Part shown: positions 1 through 10,900 of the stretch, piece by piece
How positions within the stretch are numbered: the first letter of the stretch is position 1
Layout: each line of letters begins with the position of its first letter
From: Marsupella aquatica
Taxonomy: Eukaryota > Marchantiophyta
DNA: 64,000 bases
Reading direction: 5' to 3'
Assembly: GCA_973895155.1 (NCBI GenBank)
Contig: OZ316898.1
Span: 6,944,001 to 7,008,000, forward strand
The notes under the pieces: generated by a model
Seen by the model: only the letters and a program-made list of their open reading frames with translations
Database searches by the model: none
Told to the model about the DNA's origin: nothing
Translations under genes and position numbers: made by a program

Positions 1-754
1 TGCCAAAAGTTATCAATGCACTTGTAAAAGTGAATTAATGACCCAACACTCCTTTGAGTGTTGAGAAGAGTACTTGACTTAAGAACAAAAATCTTTGACA
101 TCAGTCTAGCTAGCCCGCTAGCCCTCCTCACTGCAACTTGATTCCAAATTTTATTTGTATCCATAGTTAGCTATCAATCAAGGTTCATCCCCTCTTTCAC
201 TATTGGTGTGCAATTTAACATTCTCTTTCACGGGCTCTTTCAATTTCAATACAAATAATATGCCTTCTCATGAATATGAACTTGGTACTAGGAAAAGAAA
301 ATGCATAAAAGCACAAACTGACAATGAGTTGTGCAATGAAAGCCACAACTCTCTTTTGAATGATTGATGTTGTTATTTTTTAGTCAGACAAGGTTTGGGA
401 GAGGGGGAGGATATTAGGGGCAAGGGAGGGATGAAAGAAGGATTTTAGAGTTTAATCTCTTTGATTCAAGTCTGGCTGTCTCTTGCTGGGATTGCATCCT
501 CCTCTTATGCCTAGAATTCCATACTAGAGTAGTCACAATTTTGTGCAGAACCTGCACAAAGCACTAATTATCTTTCATTTGAGGTAGCAATTGCAAGGCC
601 AGAATATTATTATTCTGTTCAGCTTTAATTTTAAAAACAATGCATATACTAAAATGTCAGTGTTTACACCAGGATGCTTACAATCTTCTTCAAATTCATG
701 CGAAAAAATTCTTTCAAGGTTTCCGAGTGACCCCTAAGTATTTTTTTAGTTAGG

Positions 755-1075
755 CCCCCAAAAATGACAGTATGGTGACCGGACCATGTAAGCAACCATT
801 GGCTCCAAACTAGATAGCAAATGCGGAACATGAGAACATCTAATCTCACACTACACCAACAAGACATCACAATGGAGAAACCCCTAAAGTATACATAGCT
901 CATGAGAAAGTACATGTGAAGAACAAGGAAGAGATTACACTCCCTCCAACCTATACCCCCTAGGGGGCTCAAGATATGTGGGCCTAAACTAAGTGGATCT
1001 TATCCGAATGTAATCAAGGGTTAACTAACTTACCCTAGTAAGGCCAAACTAACTAAAGTTGAGAACTCGAGTCAA
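755..1075. repeat. Dispersed repeat, copy 1 (partner at 54194-54517)
   Basis: This stretch aligns by eye, in the same orientation, along about 320 bp with 54194-54517. Shared blocks include CACTACACCAACAAGACA, CTCCCTCCAACCTATACCCC and AAGGGTTAACTAAC. The copies differ by many substitutions and small indels, so the duplication is old. No coding potential is visible. It is probably the remnant of a transposable element whose type I cannot assign. Confidence 0.7.
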
Positions 1076-1101
1076 CTCCTAACAGACCAGACAAAACCTT
1101 C

Positions 1102-1438
1102 CAAATCCAAATTAGGGAGTCCAAGTTCTAAGGTTCTTTGACTCCCTCCATCAAACTAAAATGGCACTTTTGTAGATGGGACTAGACAACCTTGGAAAAC
1201 CAAATAAGGGGGTCCAAGTTCTTAGGTCCTTTGGCCTCACTCCATCCCTAGTACTTGTCGTGTCAAGTAAAAATCTTCCATGTCCATCTCTGCATTGTGA
1301 TGGGCACTAGACTATCATACTCACAAAAGTGTTCAAATGTACCATATCTTCAGCTCCCTAACATCTCTGCATTGTGATGGGCACTAGACTACCATATTCA
1401 CAAAAGAGTTCACATGTACCATATCTTCAACTCCCTAA
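1102..1438. repeat. Two adjacent local tandem duplications
   Basis: At 1285-1361 and 1362-1438 a 77-bp unit starting CATCTCTGCATTGTGATGGG is repeated head to tail with a handful of differences. Just upstream (about 1102-1252) a more diverged duplication is recognisable from AGTCCAAGTTCTAAGGTTCTTTG and its partner GGTCCAAGTTCTTAGGTCC. Both are non-coding. Confidence 0.65.
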
Positions 1439-3681
1439 ACTTGTGAACTTGTGTTGGCAATGGAAAACTTTTCTTTGATCAACTCTCCCTTTTCCAAGGA
1501 CCTCCCTTTCCTCACTCCCTCCCCCCCCCCCCGTCCTTCCCCATTCTATCAAATTTTTTTCCATGCTTTAAAATGGCACATACCTGACTCAGTTTCTTTT
1601 AATTTAATCTTTGAATTTTGATATTATTCCACATGAATCCCACACAGAAGGGGGGCAAGGGGGGGGGGGCAATGCAAGCATATCAGCACCTAGAAGGGTG
1701 AAACAGGCCAAAGCAACCCAGAAGGAGAAAAAACCATGGGGGGCAGGCCCACATATGGTGGGTACACAAGACCTGAGTCGCCATGCCAAACCACAATTGA
1801 AGCATCCAAAGAGTAAAAGGCAACATCCCTACATCACCTTCACACACACATACAAGAGTTATCATCGGGGGATTACCCCTCCACTCAATGTTGTGAAAGG
1901 TCTGCAATGGGTAATATGCATGTGCTTCAACTCACCAAGTGACAGTCTAACCTATTTAACCTTCAAGCACAGGGCCACTGCAAGTCCCTTAGCATACATC
2001 ACTCCAATGTGAGAGTTTCCGGGAGAGTTTCCAATGTGAGAGTTAAAGTAGTTGGCAAACAAATCTCATCAAACGGTCTCTTTTATCTGCAATCACTTAT
2101 CTGGTCCTTAGTAATCTTTTATGTCCATTCTCTGGGGGAGTGGGACCTCCAACAGCAGTCAGGTGATCCAAGGCTTCAGCCATTTCCAAGTGTGGATTAA
2201 AGCAGCCTCTTTGATCAGGGTCAAAGGTCTGTCCAATCCTAGTCAGCCATATATCATAGTATTGATGTGGAAATTGCTAGAGCTTCCACACCTTCCCACC
2301 CTTCTGTATGCCTCCTACTTTGCTGCCCCACTCCATGTTGACCTCCATAGCTCTCTAGACAGGATTCACACACATAAGTGCCTTGTTTTAACTTCTCTTG
2401 TTCCATACTATCTGAATCCAAACTAAATGCAAAAGTGACAACAGCAGTCCCACCAAAATGAGTGGGGGACTGAGTACAATATCAGGGCAAGCGAGTAAGA
2501 GGGCACTGGGCAAAAATTTTGCAACTATTTTTAGTTTTGGTCTGGTGTGGAAGTCACTGTGGTTTGGAGATAGTAGTTGCACCTTTTATAGTTCTCGATC
2601 ATTGCTCGGACTGGTTCATGTAAGAGAATCATGGGGTTCCCAATGAGGAAATAGTCTATTGAGCAACTAGGGCATGGGAGAGGTTCAACAGGACCACCGC
2701 TATTGTTTTCACGACCCATTTCTGTGAATAGATAACAATGATGTACATCCCAATAGGCCCATAGCAAAGCCATCCATAACAGATCATTTGTGGTAGCTAG
2801 GCACTAGTGCACCTCATTGGAGGCTTGCACACAAGTAAACATGGATGTACCTTGCAGATCTTTCCTTTCTACACATTGACACAATATCCCAAAACTCATG
2901 ACTACTATATGTGTTATATATGTTGATGCTTGTTTTTGACAAGCTTTGAAAAATATTTGTACATCTATTTGGCTGCCAACAAGTTTTCATGCAAATCTTT
3001 CCTTTTGTATTGCTTTGTTCATTCGTACCACCTTTTTTCAAAAAGAGCCACCGGTAGAAGCATGCATCGAACTAGAAAACCAAGACAAAAATAAAAATGG
3101 CTGTTGAACATGGGCTCGTCATAAGATAGTGATGCCCGTGGACACTATGTTATATCACACAATGTACACATGCAAAGAAGTTGCATTAGTTGGTGGTACT
3201 TCTTGAAACCCAATATAGGACACTGAATTACCTACATTGATTGTTGACCAAAGCTATGTAAGTTTAGCTTGATAAGATGCAACACTGGTATTAACATGGT
3301 AACAAAGTGTTATTTAAGCACTTTTGGACTGTTGTTCAAAACTTCAAATTTGCATTGGGCCTGTGTTGGGTTTGTAGCAACTGTTGGTTGAATTGAGACA
3401 ACACTTACTGTTAACATGGGATTGGGGGTAGAGATTGGAGATAATGACGTGTTGGAGGGAATTGTGCCCTCCTAAGTCTAATAGAAATACAAAGAGAGGA
3501 GAGAAAGAGACGTAGAGTTGACCTAAATGAAATAGAGCTGCTATGCAGAATACTTCAAGCTGCATTTGCTTAGCATAAAAAATTTCTATAGAGGACATTA
3601 CCATACACATTATGGTCTGGTATCTGGAAGTTGATATTTGAATGGCAATATGTTTGACTAAGGGACTCTCATGGAGCAAGA

Positions 3682-4165
3682 TGTTGAGTAAAGATGACAT
3701 TCACAATGGCAAGCCCATGATCATTCAATGCACAAGTAGTCAACACACAGAGAAAGTGGTTCACCTTAGTTGAGGCTACATCTACGGGAACACACCCTGG
3801 AACACACAAGAACTTTGTTCACTTGTATTCTAGGCCCATTGCCCATACCGAGTCTCTGCAATACAAATTTTATCTCTCAACTGACTTTGTAACAATGAGT
3901 CTGAGTTCCTCCTATCCAAGCAATCACTACTTGGGATATAGTGTGTTACACAAGTAACCTAACCAAGCTACAACTAAGGTTAACCCTAACTACAGTAACA
4001 ATTGTAACTCTAGACTAAAGAGTAAATGACTAACAATATCCCCCTTGACTGTGGTCTAGGGGAGTGTGTACTGCTGACCTATATGATTCCTTCGCGTGAA
4101 GTTTTGGACAAAAACCAAACCAATTTCCCCTCTCTAACTAGAGCAAACCAGAACTAAGCTCGGGC
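3682..4165 (-). mobile_element. Degraded copia relic: LTR plus adjoining 3' internal end
   Basis: Read on the minus strand, this aligns end to end with the 3' part of the intact copia element at 55966-62675. The LTR-like part (3682-4035, about 354 bp) begins on the + strand with TGTTGAGTAAAGATGACATT, the complement of the family's LTR end, and carries recognisable blocks such as GGTTCACC, GAGGCTAC and the repeated GTTAGG-type motifs. Beyond 4036 the match continues into the internal region: the polypurine tract complement (CCCCCTTGACT) and sequence matching the non-coding tail after pol. Divergence is heavy, with many substitutions and indels. No target-site duplication is visible, so it is a truncated old copy and not a clean solo LTR. 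Confidence 0.7.
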
Positions 4166-5889
4166 TCAACTAAAAAAGTATGCTCTAGGTTGTTATGCTT
4201 GACTCAAAAGTTATGCTTCAGAATGGACCAGGCAGGTTGCAATAGACCTTCAAAACATCTTGGAAAACCTGAATGGCTGATAATTGGTCTCTTGCTCAAT
4301 ATATTATATGTTGAAATGACTCCATGAATGGCTCGATCCTCCAAAAAAATGTGGAAACAAATAATACTAAAACAGGGCAACAACCTGCTATTTTTTTGAA
4401 CTCTGGCGTTTTCTTGGGATGGCTGAAACCTGGCTCGGTGACCTTCCATTTGGCCCGCCATTTGGTAGTTGGCTTTGTACTCTTTTTGCATTCAAATGGG
4501 TTTCTCTTGCTTGGTGTTTGCCTCAAACCAAGTGGAATACACTTTTGGCCTTTATGAATGAGTCTGGTCTAAGTTGACTCCTTGGCCTTCCTTGTTTGGA
4601 GTGGATTATACCAGCTATTGTGTTTTACTTGTTAGTAAAGCATGTTTTTGAAACAAAACAAAGAACAATGACCTATACTAAGCTTATTATTTTGGAGAAA
4701 ACAAGAACAATGCATTAGGATAGCTGCAGCTTGGTTGGTGATTTTTGATTGCATAATGGCTACTTAAACTTGCTACCAGACTTTCACAGGTGCCCGCACA
4801 AGTGGCTGATAAAAACTTTCCCAGGCAAGGAGTTTTCTCAGCCTACCTTTTTAGGCATTTGTGATGATACCTGGCCAAGACATGTGTTCATGGCCTCCTT
4901 TGACAGAAGACACTGTTTTTCGGTCATTGACCTGAGTGCATAAATTAAAGCCATTTCTGGAATTTAATTTTCTACCCCTTTTTGCTGGATGGCTAGCACT
5001 TTTCAGCCCCTGTCGTTGGGACATCATATTTTGAATGGGGTGCCATTTTTCAATAACTAGTTTTTGTGCCAACTTACTATAATTATGGCTACCAATAGGA
5101 TAGTGTCTTGGATAGAGAGCATTGTGAGATATAATGTTCCCAAAATGGTTTCAATCATAGATTGAGGGCACACTAAGGCCCACAATGCCTGTAACCAAAA
5201 CTCTTATGCATAAACTTGAGTGAGCTTTGGAAAAAACAAAAACTTCAAAATCACCAAAGTAAAAAATAGTATGTCAAGAAAGAAGAAAAAATTTAGGGTT
5301 GAAGCCATTCGGTCCATTGGTTTTAATGATGACCAGAACATAATGCATCCAGAAATTACACAAAAAAAACCGACAGACAAATACATACATGGTAATGGTC
5401 TCGAGATGGGACCTCACTGAATATGAAGGTCAACTGTGTGTCGACCTACGTATGTTAGGAGGCATACGGGAGACCATACTCGTATGCATAATGGCAAACC
5501 CATTGACCAATGTTAAGGGTATGTTTGCCACAAACAGGCCAGATAAGTTTTTGGCACAAACGACAAACAGGACTGTCACCTTTTGACACACACCCTGATT
5601 GTACTGCCTTTGCACATCCTAGAAAATTATGATAATATCAATATCTCACATTATGAGTAATAATGTGACAATCTGGCAGATCTTGATTGACCCAAATGCT
5701 TCTTTAGTCAACCAATGCCCCTAATATATTTAGAAGAACACTCACTGATTTACACAAAATAACATATTTAGAATAACATTTTCATTTGCACAAAATAATT
5801 GTGTTCATCCTGCTATAGAGCCACGTACACAATATAACACATTTAGAGTAATATATCAATTTAAACAAAACAATAGGGTTTATCATGGT
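4166..5889. other. Gene-free spacer
   Basis: Short overlapping ORFs only; none shows a motif or splice-supported continuation. A duplicated AT-rich block around ACACAAAATAACATATTTAGA lies at the right edge (about 5750-5880) and leads into the fold-back repeat that follows. I see nothing else. Confidence 0.5.
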
Positions 5890-6345
5890 ATAGAGCCAAG
5901 AATGATGCTGCCATGGACCACAACGTCGGTTTTTTAAACCCCCATGGACCACATTTCCCAAAATTTGAGTTTAATTGTAATAACTTGATGTTCATAAATT
6001 CAAATATTTTTTAGGTTCAAATATGTGCTACAGGAGTAGGTAAGCTACACTTCCATCAAAGTGACAGTGATTTTGGTCATTTTGGTTGAGTTATTCATGA
6101 TAGAATGCGGAGGGATAAATTCTACTAGATTAATTTGCATTGTCTTAATATGGAACATTAGGGCTTGTGTTTTTACTATCTCCTCCTTCTCTAGTTGCCT
6201 TTCTAGTGAAAAATTAAAATTATTTTAAGACTCATAATCATCAAGTTATAAGCCCAAAACTCCCATGGACCACCAAAATGTGGTGCACGGCAGCACTATG
6301 TCCGACATGGTGGTCCAACTGGGTTTCATGTTCATATAGAGCCAC
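5890..6345. repeat. Fold-back (inverted-repeat) element, MITE-like
   Basis: The left part (about 5890-6000) carries TGCTGCCATGGACCACA, CCCATGGACCACATTTCCC and TAACTTGATG. The reverse complement of the right part (about 6225-6345) carries TGCTGCCGTGCACCACATTT, GGTCCATGGGAGTTTTGGG and TAACTTGATG in a comparable order. The two ends can therefore pair imperfectly over roughly 100 bp around a non-coding core. Size and structure suggest a non-autonomous DNA element, but termini and a target-site duplication are not clear. Confidence 0.45.
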
Positions 6346-7029
6346 ATAGTACATTTTGATGTGCAATATTTAGAAAGTAAAGCCTGGAAGACAGAGGGGT
6401 TTGCTGTAAAGCTTCCCATGGATTTCCAAAGTTGAGATGGACTGACTTAGAACATCAAAATCTGCTCGGATAACACTCTTTACAAGTTTGACTCACATAC
6501 ATGACCATTAAGTCACGGTTCACAATAACTACTCAGGGCATCCTTCATAAAAGTGAAGCATCCTTTCCCAAAGTGATAAGTTGGTGCTTGTGCCCTGAGA
6601 GCGTTCTTCACAAAAGTGAAGCATCTGTTGGTGGTTAGTTTACAATATTTGATCATCTTTGCACTCATCAACAATGCATTAAATGGTTTCAGAAAAAAAT
6701 GAAAATTTGTAGATAATAGATTGGCCATCAAAGAACATGCTTGAAAATTTTGAGCTGATCCAAAGCTATTTAATTAAATGCACAAGTTTGCTGGAAAAAG
6801 TTGTTTCAGTAAATACACAAGTTTGCCCCAAAAATTAGCATTTCATAGTTGATCAACACACCTGGAAAAATTATTCAGTACTTCTCAAAAGTGAAGTGCC
6901 CTTCTAAACATAGCCAAAAAATGTGAATTTTTTGGTATAAGGTGAAGCAGTGTGTGTCCATGGGGATGGGCAAAACAAACCTCTGGGTCCATGGGCTTAA
7001 CTTTTTTTGTTGTGGCAATATTTAACACT
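6346..7029. other. Gene-free spacer
   Basis: AT-rich DNA with a few short internal similarities (for example AAAAGTGAAGCATCCTTT / AAAAGTGAAGCATCTGTTGG near 6550-6625). No coding signal. Confidence 0.5.
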
Positions 7030-7265
7030 CACTTTATATAATTAATTAACAAAACTAATTAACCGAGACATCTGCGTGCCCTCCGTTGGCCCTGCTTGCG
7101 TGATCCATACCACACCACTAAGTGGAGACTCCGTGCCTCTCTCTCTCTCTCTCTCTCTCTCCTCTCGATCGTGATGTCTTCTACTCTTCCTGTCTCCGCA
7201 ACAGTCCGCACGGCAGAGGCAAAGCGAATTGTAATTGACACGGACGGAGAGAGAGAAAGAGAGGA
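7030..7265 (+). promoter_or_regulatory. Candidate promoter / 5' leader region of the SAC gene
   Basis: A TATA-like TTTATATAAT lies near 7032-7041. About 100 bp downstream a pure CT dinucleotide run (about 7137-7161) is followed by a GA-rich stretch (about 7246-7264). CT runs just downstream of the start of transcription are common in plant genes. The coding start of the phosphatase is about 680 bp further on, so this implies either a long leader or a spliced leader. Prediction from composition only. Confidence 0.3.
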
Positions 7266-7943
7266 GCGACGGTGTGACCAGACTTCATTGATTGCAGTGC
7301 AGGCCCCACTACGGTCGGAACTATTAAGAAGTTGAGACGTTTGGTCCTAGAGTGTGTTAACATAACAATAATAACGGTAGTCGCTTCGAAGGAGTGTGAG
7401 TGCGTTTCAAGAGAGAATTAGAGGAAGGAGAGGTTTTCTGTAGAGAAGTGTTTATTCGCTGGTGATGGAGAATTGCGCTTATTAAAGCTATGGTGGAGTG
7501 TGGGGAAGGATGTGACGAGAGATGCTGCGTCGTTGCTCATGAGTGTTCGGAATGCATGAGGGCTAGGCTGCGTGGGACTGCGCTAGAGTGGGCCAGAGTA
7601 CTGGGCCGGGCGGAGATTCCGGGAAGGCATTGGTCGGCGGCGAGGGTGCAACGAATGCATTTGTGGCATGAGTTGTGGGGCTTGAGGACTTCTGTGATGA
7701 GCTTGTGGTGAAGTCTTGGATGGAATTGAGCTGATGGAGAGAGGGGAGGGCATCATGGTTGCAGCAGATCGCAGACTATTACTACCCCGACGTGTGGCCG
7801 CGCTGCGCAGCGCTGATTCGAATGCTGCGCTTGAGAAGAATTGGATTTGAGCAGGGAATTCTGGCTCTTTGGAATTCGCCGACCGATGGACTCATGATTT
7901 TTGTTACTCTGTCGGAGCTGATGGACTGATGGGGAGAGACATT

Positions 7944-10900
7944 ATGGCCACCACAGCCCCTACCCCCGCGCGCGGGGCCGTGGAGTCAGCAGCAGCAGCA
8001 GCAGCAGATTTCGATGCTGATCCTTATTCCCTCGAGAGGTTCACGCTGTATGAAACTCGAGCGGTAGGCTTGTCTTTCAATTCGTTCCGTTTATTTTAAT
8101 CTGTAGTCTTTAGCATTTTGTCCTATTTTTGTTTTTCTCCGTCTCGGACTTTCGTCAATAGTTCTGGCATGGTTGGTGTCTCCGAGGGTCTCTTCGGGTT
8201 TATCTAATCTCAATTCTTGATTTTTGTCACCTGTGTCACAATCTGCGGAACAGAGATTCTATTTGGTCGGGAGGGACAAGAGTAAGACACATTTTAGGGT
8301 GTTGAAGATTGATCGATCGGAGACCTCGGAGCTCAATATCAGCGAGGATCCTGTAGTTTACACTCAGATAGAATGCAATAATCTGCTGCAAAGGGTTGCG
8401 CAAGGGAACCTAGCAACTGGAGGATTGACCAAAGTCACGAAAGCGTATGGAATCGTTGGTGGGTACATATGCTCTGCGTAAATATATTATTGCCTACACA
8501 TTCATAATTGTATTTGTCTGGCATGTCATCACGTCCCCCAAGATCGTTTGAAGAGACAATGGCCCAAGATGATCTAAGAAAATATCTTACTTCTTCCCTT
8601 GTTTTTCCTCATTATATCTAGTTGGTCCCGAAGTCTAATGTGTGCTGATTCTGGATCAAGCCATTCAGTGCAGGAGTTTCGTATAATATTGTTTGTTTGT
8701 CTGCGGTTCAGAGTCGCTCAATGTTCAAGAATATTGTGTATGGAATATTGGCTGACGGAACTCTTCCTCTCACAGGGTTCATAAAATTCTTGGAGTCTTA
8801 TTACATGATTTTGGTCACAAAGCATCGTCAGATTGGGATGCTTTGTGGCCATGCGATCTATGCAATCGAGGAACATCAGCTAATTACCATTCCACATACG
8901 TCTGTTCAAACTGATGTTGCATCCTCAAAGGCAGAGCTTAGGTAGACTCTTATCGCTCACAATCACAAAGGTCACCCCCGTCCATTTCTCACTTGACATT
9001 CAGATACTTCTTGAATTCTGGATATGCGCTATGCACTCTCTATCAACGCTATAGATTGATCCTTTCCACTCGTGGATAGTCCGCCCGATTCATTATCCTG
9101 TGAATGTGTCCATTTGTAGGTAGTGCAAATAACCTTTGCTACATATCAGCTATTGATGTGATATTTTATGCCGACTAAATGGGTTCGATGGACAGGTACA
9201 AGAAGTTGCTATCAGGAGTTGACCTGACTAAGGATTTCTTCTTCAGCTACACCTACCGCATCATGCAAAGCTTGCAACGCAATGTCCTTGTCCCGGAGGG
9301 TGAACCTCTACCATATGAGAACATGTTTGTATGGAATGCTTATCTCACTCGAGGTATCCACGAACGACTCAATAGCAGTTGCTGGACCGTTGCCCTGGTT
9401 CATGGATATTTTGAGCAGGTAAATTGTCTGTTGTACCAAGTGAACTTTACGAGTAACCTGTCCTGGTTTATAGTGCAGATCCCTTTGTAGAGCACTGTAT
9501 GAAGGTTTGCGCAGATGTTGAAATTCTTTGCCGAAACATTACAGAATTTGGTCTAACTGGTGACAGTTCATGCCTGAGACTTGTTCTGCCTGTCATTTAT
9601 TTGCAGTCCAAGTTGTCTGTGTTTGGACGCATATTTGTGATCACCCTCATTGCCAGAAGGTCGAGACACTTTGCAGGCACCCGGTAAGATCAGATCTCTA
9701 TTCCTGTTCATGCTCTGGACGATGACATGTGACGACTAGCGTTTATCCTTTGCCTCAAGCGAAAGAAGTGTGTTTCTGCGGGATAGTGTCAAACCGACCG
9801 AATGAACGGGACTGGATTGTCAGAGTGTGATTGAAATGGAGGGCCCGGTACTGTACTGACAATTAGAGGGACTTTAGCAGTGTTGCGTTGAACAGCACTT
9901 CAACCGTTGACGTAACAAAAGACATAATACAAAGTGTTTTGGATGTGATTCCCATTTTTACCAGTTCACCAGCGCCATTCACTTTGAAACTGCGAGTACT
10001 TGAGAACACTGGAGATTGTTGCTAAAATCATCTTGGGTCCCTGAAGTTTATGTCTGTTGGTCATAGACAGAGCTGAGTAACACATTGATATCGCTTCAAT
10101 CCAGTGGGCCTTTTGTTGAACGTGAAAGTGAATGTTTTAAGCTCTAATTTATCGACGGGTCTTTGATCAGCCTTCTGTATATTTTGACAGGTATTTGAAA
10201 AGAGGTGTCAATGATAAGGGTAAAGTTGCGAATGATGTGGAAACAGAACAGATTGTGCTAGACGAGGAGTCTGGATTTGGTGCAACTGTAGGCCAGATGA
10301 GCTCAGTTGTGCAAAACCGGGGCTCTATCCCACTCTTCTGGTCTCAGGAAGCTTCCAGGCTTAGTCCTAAACCAGACATCATATGTACGTACGGCTATTT
10401 TATATTTACTAAGTTTTTAGTCGTGATCATGGCAAAGTATTTTTGCCTCCATCCTTCTTTCGACATCAGAGCAGAGTTTCTAGTCTTTTACTGTCGAGCT
10501 CTGCTCTGTCACCTATCTTATACCTCGGGGTATATTCTATATGTGATAACTTCGTTTGCTCTGCACAGGAGTTTAATGTTCATGGAGTTCTAGTTGGGTC
10601 ATGTGATGAGGTGCAGTGACATGGAAGGACTGTTGGAAATGTTTGACTGAAGGATTGCTTTTGCTACTGTGGTGATATTTTTCTTGCAGTGCAAAGATAT
10701 GACCCAATCTATCAAGCTACAAAGCTGCACTTCGAGGACCTTGCTCAAAGATACGGCAACCCAATTATTGTTTTGAACCTTATTAAGGCATGGTTCTTTC
10801 GTGCGTATCACAGCCCGTCCTTCTAGTCTACTGATTCTGATTTCTGTTGTCACCACCTGTTGCCAGGGTCACGACTCTTAATGTGCTTGAAGGGTTTAGG

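Larger units (their letters stand above)
1..3681. other. Gene-free spacer, AT-rich, with local duplications
   Basis: No open frame here has domain-like composition, splice-consistent neighbours or a recognisable motif. The short ORFs are scattered on both strands and overlap each other. The stretch holds a dispersed repeat (755-1075), local duplications (1102-1438) and homopolymer runs: a C-run near 1517-1532 and G-runs near 1651-1670. Outside these I see nothing that I can name. Confidence 0.6.

Noticed and set aside
7490-7711. Upstream ORF before the SAC start
   Set aside because: Low-complexity, no motif. Could at most be an upstream ORF in a long leader, with no evidence that it is translated.
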